Positions 25,368 through 33,427 of a DNA stretch of 41,711 nt are shown here, piece after piece. Position numbers and translations under genes: made by a program. The notes under the pieces were generated by a model. The model was given only the letters and a program-made list of their open reading frames with translations. It did no database searches and was not told where the DNA came from. How positions within the stretch are numbered: position 1 is the stretch's first letter; every line of letters begins with the position of its first letter. This DNA comes from JBBKXP01 sp038251315 (lineage in GTDB: Bacteria > Pseudomonadota > Alphaproteobacteria > Rhodobacterales > Rhodobacteraceae). The stretch covers positions 1-41,711 of the forward strand of contig JBBSBK010000022.1 in assembly GCA_038251315.1 (NCBI GenBank), given 5' to 3'.

Positions 25368-26129
25368 CTAGCGGCAGTAGGCCCCGCCGCGCCCGCGTGC
25401 CGTGTCAAAGTGGAAATGATCGCGGTGATCAGCGTTGGCGGCTGGCCCCAGAACGGTGGTAAAGGTGCCGCAGGCGTCGTCGTGCATCCGGCGCAACTGG
25501 CGGCGATCGGCGCGACTGTTCCAGCCGGACTCGACCATTATCGCTGAACCATCACGCAGGACAAAACCGGCAATATCGATGGCCCGGCCCCGACCGTGTT
25601 CGGACATGCGCGCGCCCAGGACATTGTTGCGGCCGCGGCAGACGTAAGACCCGGCGACCCGCAACGCTGCAAGGCCGCCGCCCTGATCGGCGATGCGCGG
25701 GCGAGCGGACTGCCTGACCCAAGTGTTCAGTGCCTTGGCGGTGGTGCAGTCCATCAGCGACGCGTCGTTCAGGGCGACCCCCGACACCGACCTGATCCGC
25801 ACCGGTTCGGCGATGCCGCAATCGCCCGACCCGCGGATCACCGCGACCACCTCGCCCTGAATTTCAGGGACTCCGCAGACTGATCCACGGCGTGTCGCCT
25901 CGGTTACTGCGGCGGCTTGTTGCACGACGGCGGCAGGGCGGTCCGGCGGGCGCATCGATAGGGCGACAGCCTGCAGGCTGATGGCGACCATTGCGATTTC
26001 GGCGTGGGGTTCGGGTTCGGACCGGCTGACGCGGTCGGTCGTCGGGCGGGCCTGAGGCCGCAGCGAATTTTCCGGCGCATCGGCCACCGCCATGCCGGCA
26101 CAAAGCATCAGGACCGCCGCCAGCCTCAC
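25368..26129 (-). CDS. extensin-like C-terminal domain protein (secreted)
   Basis: A 253-residue protein with a signal peptide (about residues 1-18, RLAAVLMLCAGMAVADA) and an extensin-like C-terminal domain (about 100-253). The domain carries SEHGRGRAIDIAGFVLRDG and RDHFHFD, a His/Asp arrangement like that of D,D-carboxypeptidase-type zinc peptidases, suggesting a cell-wall role, though that is inference. The GTG at 26129 overlaps the tyrA stop by 4 nt (GTGA), implying translational coupling in hisC-tyrA-extensin. The frame is open upstream inside tyrA, but the signal peptide fixes the start. Confidence 0.82.
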   Translation of the reverse strand: MRLAAVLMLCAGMAVADAPENSLRPQARPTTDRVSRSEPEPHAEIAMVAISLQAVALSMRPPDRPAAVVQQAAAVTEATRRGSVCGVPEIQGEVVAVIRGSGDCGIAEPVRIRSVSGVALNDASLMDCTTAKALNTWVRQSARPRIADQGGGLAALRVAGSYVCRGRNNVLGARMSEHGRGRAIDIAGFVLRDGSAIMVESGWNSRADRRQLRRMHDDACGTFTTVLGPAANADHRDHFHFDTARGRGGAYCR

Positions 26130-27046
26130 GCCTTTGATCCCGGACCCCGGCCAAAGTTCGGGGCGGCGGTGTCTTGCCCGGCGTCGATGATGCCGCGCCG
26201 GATTGCGCGCGTCCGGGTGAAATAGGCGTGCAGATGGTCGCCGTCGCCGCGCCGGATCGCCCGTTGCAGAGCAAACAGCTCTTCGGTGAAACGGCCCAGA
26301 ATTTCGAGCGTGGCGTCCTTGTTGGTCAGGAACACATCGCGCCACATCGTCGGGTCGCTGGCCGCGATCCGGGTGAAATCGCGGAAACCGGCGGCGGAAA
26401 ACTTGATGACCTCGCTGTCCGTCACCCGGCGCAGATCGTCGGCGACGCCGACCATCGTGTAGGCGATCAGATGGGGGGTGTGGCTGGTCACGGCCAGAAC
26501 CAGATCGTGATGGTCGGCATCCATCTCGTCAGTGTTGCTGCCCAGCGCCTGCCAGAACGCCCGCAGCCGGTCCACCGCTGCCCGGTCGGCCGCGTCGGGC
26601 ACCAGAATGCACCAGCGGTTGTCAAACAATTCGGCAAAGCCCGACCGGGGGCCGGAATGTTCGGTTCCTGCAAGGGGGTGGGCAGGGATAAAGTGGATGC
26701 CTGCAGGGACGTGCGGTCCGACGGCCTCGACCACTGCCCGCTTGACCGATCCGACATCAGTCAGCGTCGCGCCCTCTTGCAGGGCCGGGGCGATTTCGGC
26801 TGCAACGCTGCCCATGGCGCCGATGGGGACGCAGAGGACCACAAGGTCAGCGCCCTCCACCGCGTCGACCGCCGTTTCGCAAACCCGGTCACACAGACCG
26901 ATCTCCCGCGCGATGGCGCGGGTTTCAGCGCTGCGGGCATAGCCGGTGATCTCGGATCCCATCCCGGCGCGGCGCATCGCATGCGCCATCGACCCGGCGA
27001 TCAGACCCAGCCCGATCAGGGCGACCCGATGATAGGGCTGGTCCAT
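26126..27046 (-). CDS. tyrA: prephenate/arogenate (cyclohexadienyl) dehydrogenase
   Basis: The 306-residue NAD(P)-dependent enzyme makes the tyrosine precursor by oxidative decarboxylation of prephenate or arogenate. The Rossmann loop is ALIGLGLIAGS; the catalytic and substrate region includes GIHFIPAHPLAGTEHSG and a later DADHHDLVLAVTSHTPHLIAY. The ATG at 27046 (MDQPYHRVALIG) shares one base with the hisC stop; an upstream start would add Arg-rich residues. Which of prephenate and arogenate is preferred cannot be told from sequence. Confidence 0.93.
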   Translation of the reverse strand: MDQPYHRVALIGLGLIAGSMAHAMRRAGMGSEITGYARSAETRAIAREIGLCDRVCETAVDAVEGADLVVLCVPIGAMGSVAAEIAPALQEGATLTDVGSVKRAVVEAVGPHVPAGIHFIPAHPLAGTEHSGPRSGFAELFDNRWCILVPDAADRAAVDRLRAFWQALGSNTDEMDADHHDLVLAVTSHTPHLIAYTMVGVADDLRRVTDSEVIKFSAAGFRDFTRIAASDPTMWRDVFLTNKDATLEILGRFTEELFALQRAIRRGDGDHLHAYFTRTRAIRRGIIDAGQDTAAPNFGRGPGSKA

Positions 27047-28131
27047 CAGCGCGCCCCTTTGAACACCGCAATCGCGTGAACGACGCGGCGGCAGGCGCTT
27101 TCGTCGCCGACGGTGATCCGCAGGCATTGCGGCAAACCGTAATTCGTGACCCGGCGCACGATGATCCTTTCGCTGCGCAGGTGGGCGTCGCAGGCCGCGG
27201 CTTCTTCCGCGCTGGCGAACCGGGCGAGCACAAAGTTGGCATGGCTCTCATCGCAGCCGATCCCGAGTTCGATCAGGCCCTGCCGGAGCCAGCTGCGCAT
27301 CCGGGCATTGTCGGCGACGCATTTGGCAGCATAATCGCGGTCGCGCAGCGCCGCCGCGGCCGTCACCATCTGGGTATCGGAAAGGTTGAACGGCTGGCGG
27401 ATCCGGTTCAGCACATCGATAATCGGGCGGGCGGCGTAGCCCCAGCCGATCCGCAGGCCGCCAAGGCCGTAAAGTTTGGAAAACGTCCGCGTCATGATGA
27501 CGTTCGGATGGCTGTCGACCACCGATGCGCCGCCGTCGAACCCGTCGGCAAATTCGGCATAAGCGCCGTCCAGCACCAGCAAGCAACTGTCGGGCAGACC
27601 GCTGGCCAATTGGGCAACATGGCCACCACGCAGCAAGGTTCCGGTTGGGTTGCCGGGGTTGGCGATAAACACGATCCGGGTTTTCGGCGTGACGGCGGCC
27701 AGAATGGCGACGACATCGACGTGACGGTCAGTCTCGGCAACCTCGACCGGGGTCGCCCCGACGGCGCGGGCCAGGATCGGATACATGGCAAAGCCGTGGG
27801 TGGTATGGATCACCTCGTCACGCCGTCCGGCATAGGCCTGCGCGACGAACTGCAACACTTCGTCCGACCCGACGCCGCAGATGACGCGGTCGGGATCAAG
27901 GCCATGCACCTCGGCAATCGCAGCACGCAGGTCGGCGTGGTCGGTGTTGGGGTAGCGGTGCAGGGATTGGGCGCTGCGGGCAAAGGCCACTTTGGCCCTG
28001 TCGGAGGGCCCGGCGGGGTTTTCATTGGCCGACAGTTTCAGAACGCTTTGGTGACCCATAATGGATGACGCACCGCCCTGATACAGGGCAATCTGCATGA
28101 TACCGGGTTGCGGCTTGATCGGGGCGGGCAT
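27046..28131 (-). CDS. hisC: histidinol-phosphate aminotransferase
   Basis: A 361-residue fold-type I PLP aminotransferase of the HisC family. It shows KLSANENPAGPS, IANPGNPTGT, DGAYAEF and the Schiff-base lysine in TRTFSKLYGLGGLRIGWG. HisC converts imidazole-acetol phosphate to histidinol phosphate; in alphaproteobacteria next to tyrA it often also transaminates aromatic keto acids, which would fit this hisC-tyrA pair. It is the first gene of the overlapping hisC-tyrA-extensin set. Confidence 0.94.
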   Translation of the reverse strand: MPAPIKPQPGIMQIALYQGGASSIMGHQSVLKLSANENPAGPSDRAKVAFARSAQSLHRYPNTDHADLRAAIAEVHGLDPDRVICGVGSDEVLQFVAQAYAGRRDEVIHTTHGFAMYPILARAVGATPVEVAETDRHVDVVAILAAVTPKTRIVFIANPGNPTGTLLRGGHVAQLASGLPDSCLLVLDGAYAEFADGFDGGASVVDSHPNVIMTRTFSKLYGLGGLRIGWGYAARPIIDVLNRIRQPFNLSDTQMVTAAAALRDRDYAAKCVADNARMRSWLRQGLIELGIGCDESHANFVLARFASAEEAAACDAHLRSERIIVRRVTNYGLPQCLRITVGDESACRRVVHAIAVFKGAR

Positions 28132-28219
28132 GGGCAGCCTTTTGATGTCTGCTCTCTCTTAGCGGTGTCAGGCGCGGCATGCCAGTGGGGCGTTTGCGTC
28201 GCACCGATTGTGTTGCCGA

Positions 28220-28954
28220 TCAGGCCACCAACAGCATCCAGACGCCCATAGCCACCATCATCACGTTTTCGGTAAGCGAAACGAACCCCAGCGGTACCCG
28301 GCTGTTGCCCCCGACACAGGCGCATTTCAGTTCGCGTTTGTCGATATAAATCGCCTTGATGACCGATACCGCGCCGATCGTGCCGATGAACAGGGCAAGC
28401 GGTGCTGCCAGCCAGATCAGCGCGCCCGCCAGCATCAGCACCCCGGCCAGTCCCTCGGCGAAAGGGTAGATGTAACCATAACGCACCCAGCGCCGGGCCA
28501 GCAGATCGTAATTCAGGAACATCGTCGAAAAGCTTTCGACATCCTGCAGTTTTTGCAACGCCAGCAGGCACATGGCGATGGCGATGAACCACTGCAGCGC
28601 GGCCAGCGGCAAGATCGTGCCCGCGACCGCCCAACTGACGGCCAGCGCCATCAGGGCGGCCATGCCGAAAATCACGATGACCGGCGTGTAACTGGTCGCA
28701 TCCTTGGCGGACACGGTCTGGCCAAAGAAACGGCGCAGGTCGTCATAGCCGCCGATCCTTTCGCGGTCGATGATAACCTGCGGCGTCGTCTCGATACGCA
28801 GCCTGTCCTTGAGCGCGTCGGTTTCAGCGCGGGTTTTCAGCCTTTCGTCGGTAACCTCATAGCCTTGCCGTTCGAGCAAGTCCTTGGCCTTGAGGCCATA
28901 AGGGCAGACATGATCAGGCAGCACCATGCGGTACAGGGTTGCGGATTGGGTCAT
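28220..28954 (-). CDS. glutaredoxin-MauE/DoxX fusion membrane protein
   Basis: A 244-residue protein in two parts. Residues 1-80 form a glutaredoxin-like domain with CPYG (Cys17, the second Cys replaced by Gly) and TTPQVIIDRERIGGYDDLRR, the usual cis-Pro and glutathione-binding region. Residues about 88-244 have four or five membrane helices and a MauE/DoxX-like region with KCACVGGNSRVPLGF, whose paired cysteines suggest disulfide exchange in the membrane. The start overlaps the end of the DUF305 gene by 4 nt (ATGA), so they are coupled. The substrate is unknown; copper or redox homeostasis is a guess from the DUF305 neighbour. Confidence 0.82.
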   Translation of the reverse strand: MTQSATLYRMVLPDHVCPYGLKAKDLLERQGYEVTDERLKTRAETDALKDRLRIETTPQVIIDRERIGGYDDLRRFFGQTVSAKDATSYTPVIVIFGMAALMALAVSWAVAGTILPLAALQWFIAIAMCLLALQKLQDVESFSTMFLNYDLLARRWVRYGYIYPFAEGLAGVLMLAGALIWLAAPLALFIGTIGAVSVIKAIYIDKRELKCACVGGNSRVPLGFVSLTENVMMVAMGVWMLLVA

Positions 28955-29433
28955 TTGCCGTCCACCTCGGGCGTGGCGCTTGGACCGCCGTTCAGATCGG
29001 CGATCAATGCCTGCATCTCGGCGATCTCGAGCTTTTGCGCATCGACGATCCTGGTCGCCAGCGCTTGCACGCGCGGATCGGTGAAATGCGCCCGCGAACT
29101 AGTCAGGATAGCGATGGAATGGTGCGGGATCATCGCCTCCATCCACGCCATGTCGCCGATCGTCGCCTGCGAACGAACAAAATAGACTCCGCTCGCAAAC
29201 GCGACCGCACTAACCAGCAAAATCACCGCATTTGTCGCCTTGCTGGCATACATGCCCCACATGAATGCCAGCATGATGACGGCCATGACCCCACCCATAT
29301 ACAGCGCCATCCAGGCCCGCGTTTCGCTGAAATAAACGTGGTCCATCGCGTAGGTGTTCAAATACATCAACCCGAACATGACGACAGTGGATGTGACGAT
29401 CATCAGGATGAAACGGGTGTAACTTGCTTTCAT
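28951..29433 (-). CDS. DUF305 domain membrane protein
   Basis: A 160-residue protein with three membrane segments (about 8-30, 42-62 and 67-87) followed by a DUF305 domain with MEAMIPHHSIAILTSSRA. His104-His105 of this MxxMIPHH motif are characteristic; DUF305 proteins are often near copper or metal resistance genes, but the role is not settled. AAAAGGAG precedes the ATG. It heads a two-gene unit with the glutaredoxin-MauE protein. A 12-bp palindrome lies about 53 nt upstream. Confidence 0.87.
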   Translation of the reverse strand: MKASYTRFILMIVTSTVVMFGLMYLNTYAMDHVYFSETRAWMALYMGGVMAVIMLAFMWGMYASKATNAVILLVSAVAFASGVYFVRSQATIGDMAWMEAMIPHHSIAILTSSRAHFTDPRVQALATRIVDAQKLEIAEMQALIADLNGGPSATPEVDGK

Positions 29434-29485
29434 GGGAGAACTCCTTTTAGTCTCAACTGCCTTCCCCCGCTGGAATGTTCCGAAA

Positions 29486-29497
29486 AAACTGCAGTTT
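29486..29497. repeat. palindrome AAACTGCAGTTT upstream of the DUF305 operon
   Basis: A perfect 12-bp palindrome with A/T-rich flanks lies in the 236-nt gap between the DUF305 gene and the AraC-type helix-turn-helix. It is placed where an operator could act on the DUF305 promoter. No regulator family was recognised. Confidence 0.3.
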
Positions 29498-29669
29498 CAC
29501 GCAACGACGGACGCTCCTGACGGCGCGACCTTGCCATTCACCGTCAGCGCGACAGGCGGTTCGTCAACCCTCGGCCCAAGGCGACAGGCACAATGGGCGG
29601 AAGTCTTCGGCGTAACTTCGGCCGTTCAGCGCCGGTATTTGACTGACAGGCGACAGACAGCGCGGCGTC

Positions 29670-30041
29670 TTGGGTTCAATTAGCGGGCGAGGATTACCAA
29701 AGGCCGTCCGCAATGCCCCCGACCACACTGTCAGACGCGCACTTGACCTGACCGAAGCCATGCTGGACGCCGCGCCGCAATTCGACGCCATCGCCAGCGC
29801 CGTCGGCCAGTCGCCCCGGTCTCTGTCGCGCAGCTTTGCCAAAGACCTTGGAATGACGTGGGGGCAGGCCCTGCGCCGCCTGCGGATGATCCGCGCTGTC
29901 GAGGCGCTGGCAGCGTCCGACGCGTCGGTGTTAAACGTCGCGCTGGCGGTAGGTTACGGATCGCTCAGCGCTTTTAACGCGGCATTTCTGGATTTCACCG
30001 GCCAGACACCCAGTGCCTATCGCGCCAGTTTCCGGCCCTGA
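29670..30041 (+). CDS. AraC-family helix-turn-helix protein, N-terminal sensor domain missing
   Basis: The 123-residue frame is essentially an AraC/XylS C-terminal DNA-binding domain: VRRALDLTEAMLDAAPQFD, then AIASAVGQSPRSLSRSFAKDLGMTWGQALRRLR and the second helix-turn-helix VALAVGYGSLSAFNAAFLDFTGQTPSAYR, in three blocks. A full regulator would have 150 or more residues of sensor domain ahead of it; the upstream 230 nt contain no such sequence in any frame. The start (TTG at 29670, or ATG at 29759) has no clear ribosome-binding site. It is either a stand-alone regulator or a truncated pseudogene. Confidence 0.55.
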   Translation: MGSISGRGLPKAVRNAPDHTVRRALDLTEAMLDAAPQFDAIASAVGQSPRSLSRSFAKDLGMTWGQALRRLRMIRAVEALAASDASVLNVALAVGYGSLSAFNAAFLDFTGQTPSAYRASFRP

Positions 30042-30045
30042 CAGC

Positions 30046-30075
30046 AAAAGGGCCGCACCCTGCGGCGCGGCCCCT
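30046..30075 (-). terminator. rho-independent terminator of rpsD
   Basis: GGGCCGC (30050-30056) and GCGGCCC (30067-30073) form a 7-bp GC stem with a 10-nt loop. On the minus strand it is followed by TTTT, so it serves rpsD, whose stop is 25 nt away; it may also serve the opposite gene. Confidence 0.7.
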
Positions 30076-30097
30076 GCAAACTGTCGCCTGAACCGGC

Positions 30098-30718
30098 TTA
30101 GTTCTTGGCGTAGAATTCGACGACGAGGTTCGGTTCCATCGTCACCGGATAGGGCACATCGCCCAAGCCCGGCGAACGGACGAATTTCGCCGTCATCTTG
30201 GAGTGATCGACCTCGAGGTAGTCGGGTACGTCGCGTTCGGGCAGTTGCGCGGCGACCAGCACCAGTTCCATCTGCTTGGACTTTTGACGGACCTCGATCA
30301 GGTCGCCCTCTTTCACCCGGTAGGACGGGATATTTACGCGCTGACCATTCACAGTAACGTGGCCGTGGTTGACGAACTGGCGGGCGGCAAACACGGTTGG
30401 CACGAACTTGGCGCGGTAAACCACCGCGTCCAGACGGCGTTCCAGCAGCCCGATCAGGTTTTCGCCGGTGTCACCCTTGACCCGCTCGGCCTCGGCATAG
30501 ATGCGGCGGAACTGCTTTTCGGTCAGATCGCCGTAGTAGCCCTTGAGCTTTTGCTTGGCGCGCAACTGGATGCCAAAGTCGGAAATCTTGTTCTTGCGGC
30601 GCTGGCCGTGCTGGCCGGGGCCATATTCACGCTTGTTCACCGGGGATTTCGGGCGGCCCCAGATGTTTTCACCCATCCGGCGGTCGATCTTGTATTTGGC
30701 AGAGGTGCGTTTGGTCAC
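30098..30718 (-). CDS. rpsD: 30S ribosomal protein S4
   Basis: The 206-residue protein nucleates 30S assembly by binding the 5' domain of 16S rRNA and can also regulate its own translation in other bacteria. It reads TKRTSAKYKIDRRMGENIW, has the GPGQHGQRR block and the S4 RNA-binding domain (ERRLDAVVYRAKFVPTVFAARQFVNHGHVTVNG, in blocks). The start is GTG at 30718, with AAGGAG 8 nt upstream; an in-frame ATG further up is unlike the family. It has its own promoter, a structured leader and a terminator, so it is a single-gene unit. Confidence 0.97.
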   Translation of the reverse strand: MTKRTSAKYKIDRRMGENIWGRPKSPVNKREYGPGQHGQRRKNKISDFGIQLRAKQKLKGYYGDLTEKQFRRIYAEAERVKGDTGENLIGLLERRLDAVVYRAKFVPTVFAARQFVNHGHVTVNGQRVNIPSYRVKEGDLIEVRQKSKQMELVLVAAQLPERDVPDYLEVDHSKMTAKFVRSPGLGDVPYPVTMEPNLVVEFYAKN

Positions 30719-30742
30719 CGTCTGGTCTCCTTCGTTAGACGA

Positions 30743-30815
30743 CGCCGGCGAACCGGCGACTATGAAGGGCGTTGTCCTTTGGGCCGAAACCCCGACAGGC
30801 ATCCCCTTGCAGGGG
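30743..30815 (-). other. structured rpsD leader (candidate autoregulatory RNA)
   Basis: Two stems are visible in the predicted rpsD leader: CCCC/GGGG (30803-30806 with 30812-30815, loop of 5) and a perfect CGCCGG-cgaa-CCGGCG (30743-30758), which on the transcribed strand has a UUCG tetraloop. Ribosomal protein leaders often bind their product; S4 binding here is only an inference. Confidence 0.4.
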
Positions 30816-30838
30816 CCACCAACACCATGAATGGCGGG

Positions 30839-30866
30839 CTTATAGGGGCGGCGCGGGCGATGTCAA
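30839..30866 (-). promoter_or_regulatory. rpsD promoter
   Basis: TTGACA (30861-30866), a 16-nt spacer and TATAAG (30839-30844) on the minus strand make one of the best promoter matches in the window. The predicted start is near 30832, giving a leader of about 114 nt before rpsD, which contains two clear hairpins. Confidence 0.65.
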
Positions 30867-30954
30867 CCGCTCAAAAGCGAAGGCGCAGTCATTCGCATAT
30901 GGCGGCTTAGTCGATATCCTTGTGGCGCATTCGAAAATTCGGACACAGGCCGGG

Positions 30955-31179
30955 TCAGACCGGACAGTTCGCCTGCGCCGCAGAGGTCAACACAGCCTGC
31001 CGGGTAACTGCATCCATCGATTGATTCAGGATGTTGGTGTAATAACTGCAATCCTGTGCTGCGGCTGACGCAGCGAAAAGGCCACCAGCCGGGTTTGGTG
31101 TGCCGACCAAGGCCGTGGGACTGCATGCGGATAGAAAAGTGAACAGCAGGGAAAGGCCCATGAAACTGGTAAATCGCAT
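30955..31179 (-). CDS. small lipoprotein of unknown function
   Basis: A 74-residue protein with an N-terminal signal peptide (MRFTSFMGLSLLFTF) and a lipobox LSAC with Cys19 as the lipid-anchored residue. The mature part is rich in Ala/Ser/Gln and holds two more cysteines (DCSYYTNIL and ANCPV). GGAG lies 8 nt before the ATG. I do not recognise a family. A predicted outer-membrane or inner-membrane lipoprotein; it is probably transcribed alone. Confidence 0.65.
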   Translation of the reverse strand: MRFTSFMGLSLLFTFLSACSPTALVGTPNPAGGLFAASAAAQDCSYYTNILNQSMDAVTRQAVLTSAAQANCPV

Positions 31180-31261
31180 TGTAAATCTCCAAAAATATTT
31201 GACGTGAAAAACGTATTTGAACGCTGCGCCCGACCCACGATTTAGTCAACAGGAAAAACTT

Positions 31262-31275
31262 GCTGACCGGTCAGC
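31262..31275. repeat. 14-bp perfect palindrome GCTGACCGGTCAGC
   Basis: This uninterrupted palindrome lies 26 nt downstream of the Hint-gene stop and upstream of the small lipoprotein gene (by 83 nt). It has the size and symmetry of a repressor operator. No regulator was recognised. Confidence 0.3.
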
Positions 31276-31300
31276 GCGGTTTATGCAGCGCTACGGCCCG

Positions 31301-32389
31301 TCACGCTGCGCCCCGCATGTGCCCGTGCCACCCCGCATCGTGGCGCAGGATCGCGGCTTCGCTGTCCGACAGCACCCGGCGGGCAAAGCTGCCGTAGGTC
31401 TGGGCATCGCCGCGCAGATCGGGCAGGCGGTCAAACAGGCGGGCCTGTTCGGTCGGGTCCATCGTCGCCATGGCAGCGCTGGCCGGATGAAAGCTTTCGG
31501 TTTCGACGGCGTTGGCGAAAACCACCTGATGGCTGGGCAGCAGCAGGTGAATATACGTCACCTCGCGCACCGCCCGGTCGATAATCACCGTGCGGTCGTT
31601 GATCAGATCGCGGGCCGTCACCAGCACCTCGTCGCAGTTGAACAGCGCCTGTGCCCGCGCCCCGCGCAGCACCATCCGGTGATCGGGCGATACCAGCAAG
31701 CCGCTGTCCGGCACGCCCTTGTCGAGCGCCCCTTCGCGCAGACGGATCGGGGTCAGATGCGGCATCGCATAAAGCCGCGCACCGGAAATGCGGCGCGATC
31801 CGATCCACAGGATTTCCTGCGTGCCGTTGTCCTTGGTCTGAATGTGGTCGCCTTCGATCAGCGACGCGACGTCACGCGCTCCGTCTGCCGTCAGGATCAT
31901 CGTCCCCGGCGTGAAGCAGATCACCCCGCCGGGGCTGTCGGCGGTCTGGTCGCGGGCGGCAAGGTCGATGTTGTGGCTGACGACCCAAAGGTCGGTCTGA
32001 CGCGGCGGGATCGCCCCGACGAACATCAGCAGCGGTGTGCGCCCCTTGCCGGTGTTGATCAGTGTGATGGTCCAGGTATCGCGCCCGTCAGTGACGTTGA
32101 ACGACGTGTCAAACAGCACAGCGCCGTCATCCACGACGTCCCGTGGCGGCGCGGCGTCAACCGCCCGCAGCAACCGGCGCACCGATACCGCCGCACGTTT
32201 GCGCAAGTCTGCCTCGCCCATCGCGTCGCCTAGCGGCAGCACCCCGGAGGGTCCGTCCACCCGCACGGCCTCGCCGGTCCATGTCCAGGCGGTGCCGACG
32301 CGCAACGTGTCAAGCGGCGCCGACCACAGGCCGTCCAGTTCCGTTTGCGACCAGGAGATGACAAACGTGCCGCGAAAGCCCGTCTTCAT
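31301..32389 (-). CDS. Hint (hedgehog/intein) domain protein
   Basis: A 362-residue protein typical of Rhodobacterales Hint-domain proteins. The Hint domain begins at CFTPGTMILTADGARDVASL (Cys158) and includes GDHIQTKDNGTQEILWIGSR and the SPDHRMVLRG block with His237. The first 150 residues are a variable N-terminal part with a WTITLINTGKGRT segment. The usual C-terminal His-Asn splicing motif is not seen, so self-cleavage rather than splicing is more likely. Chosen start is ATG at 32389; a TTG 18 nt upstream also keeps the frame. Function is unknown. Confidence 0.82.
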   Translation of the reverse strand: MKTGFRGTFVISWSQTELDGLWSAPLDTLRVGTAWTWTGEAVRVDGPSGVLPLGDAMGEADLRKRAAVSVRRLLRAVDAAPPRDVVDDGAVLFDTSFNVTDGRDTWTITLINTGKGRTPLLMFVGAIPPRQTDLWVVSHNIDLAARDQTADSPGGVICFTPGTMILTADGARDVASLIEGDHIQTKDNGTQEILWIGSRRISGARLYAMPHLTPIRLREGALDKGVPDSGLLVSPDHRMVLRGARAQALFNCDEVLVTARDLINDRTVIIDRAVREVTYIHLLLPSHQVVFANAVETESFHPASAAMATMDPTEQARLFDRLPDLRGDAQTYGSFARRVLSDSEAAILRHDAGWHGHMRGAA

Positions 32390-32412
32390 GCCCGTTACCT
32401 GTCTCAATTCGC

Positions 32413-32489
32413 CCCGCGTCTGATGCGCGGGTTTCTGCCGACGACCTTAGGGAGGTGATTCGCACCGATCAAGCTACTTTAGCTTCGGT
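32413..32489. other. two hairpins between the LpxR-like and Hint genes
   Basis: CCCGCG/CGCGGG (32413-32418 with 32426-32431) is followed by TTT on the plus strand, and ACCG-AAGCTA with TAGCTT-CGGT (32464-32489, with a 3-nt bulge) forms a second stem. The second lies 15 nt downstream of the LpxR-like gene and could terminate it, though no T-run follows on the minus strand. Confidence 0.3.
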
Positions 32490-32503
32490 CGTTAACTATT
32501 TCT

Positions 32504-33427
32504 TCAGAAGTTGAAATTCAGCTTCAGTGATCCGACGACCTGACCTTCGGGCTGGCCGACGAATTCGGGTGAAAGATATGTCGCCCCGTAATAGAACGAT
32601 GCGTTCTCGGCGAACTGCCAGTGCACCCCCCCCCGCGCGCGCGTTCGGGTGTCTTCGACGAAAAACCCTCGCGACTCAGGCAGGTAGATGCTACTGTCGA
32701 CGTAAGCGACATCGGCGCCGAGAACATAGCCGAACCCGATCGCCGTGCCCTCGACTCCGCGATACAACTGCCCAGTCGGCACGTCGCGCAGCCACAAGTC
32801 TTCCTGCCCGACCCGGCCGATGATGACATCGCCGCCGACCCGGACAAGGTTTTCGACACCCGCCTGCGCCTCGGCAAATGGGCGAAACGTCAATCTGTCG
32901 CTGACCCTGACGGGCCGACCGATTTCCGCCGTGGCGGCGGCATGGAACCCATTGGCGATCTGCGCCCCCAGAACGGTCGGGCGCGGGGCGCTGACCAGTT
33001 CGTGGAACCATTCCTGCAAGTCGCCGACGCCGGTTTGCGGCCCGGTCGCCAGCACATCGGCCCCCAGACTGAATTCGGTGCCGGCCCGCTGGAAATGCGT
33101 ATGCACCCCGACCGAGACCGCGCCGACATAGGGCCGGTCATCCGATCCGGCGCCGCTCAGAAATCGCGGGGCGATGATTTCGGTGCGCAGACGATATTCC
33201 AGCAGGCTCCCGATGGCATCAGGGCGCTGGCCGTCCCAAGTGTCGCGCCCGCGCAGGATGCTGAACACATAAGACCCGGTGCGCCAGCGGTCGGCATGGT
33301 CGCCGAAGAAATCGTTGTTGAAGTGGCGGCCATAACCCAGCGTGATGCGGTCGCCCGACACCCCCTCGGCATGAGCCGAAGCAACAAGGCTGGCGAAAGT
33401 GGTAAAAGCGAGGGCGAGGGCGCGCAT
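32504..33427 (-). CDS. LpxR-like lipid A 3'-O-deacylase (outer membrane)
   Basis: A 307-residue protein with a signal peptide (residues 1-20, ending SAHA) and beta-barrel strands ending in a C-terminal Phe (LKLNFNF), as in outer-membrane proteins. The LpxR (DUF2219) signature is visible in GYGRHFNNDFFGDHADRWRTGS, with the Asn/Asp metal-ligand region and Thr/Ser downstream, and WFHEL supplying the likely catalytic His. LpxR removes the 3'-linked acyl chains of lipid A. ATG at 33427 has AGGA 7 nt upstream. Activity is inferred from the family. Confidence 0.85.
   Translation of the reverse strand: MRALALAFTTFASLVASAHAEGVSGDRITLGYGRHFNNDFFGDHADRWRTGSYVFSILRGRDTWDGQRPDAIGSLLEYRLRTEIIAPRFLSGAGSDDRPYVGAVSVGVHTHFQRAGTEFSLGADVLATGPQTGVGDLQEWFHELVSAPRPTVLGAQIANGFHAAATAEIGRPVRVSDRLTFRPFAEAQAGVENLVRVGGDVIIGRVGQEDLWLRDVPTGQLYRGVEGTAIGFGYVLGADVAYVDSSIYLPESRGFFVEDTRTRARGGVHWQFAENASFYYGATYLSPEFVGQPEGQVVGSLKLNFNF

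Noticed and set aside
29432..29683. 83-residue frame upstream of the AraC domain as a possible sensor-domain remnant
   Set aside because: Its translation has no resemblance to AraC cupin or other sensor domains, and it overlaps the region where the DUF305 promoter should lie.
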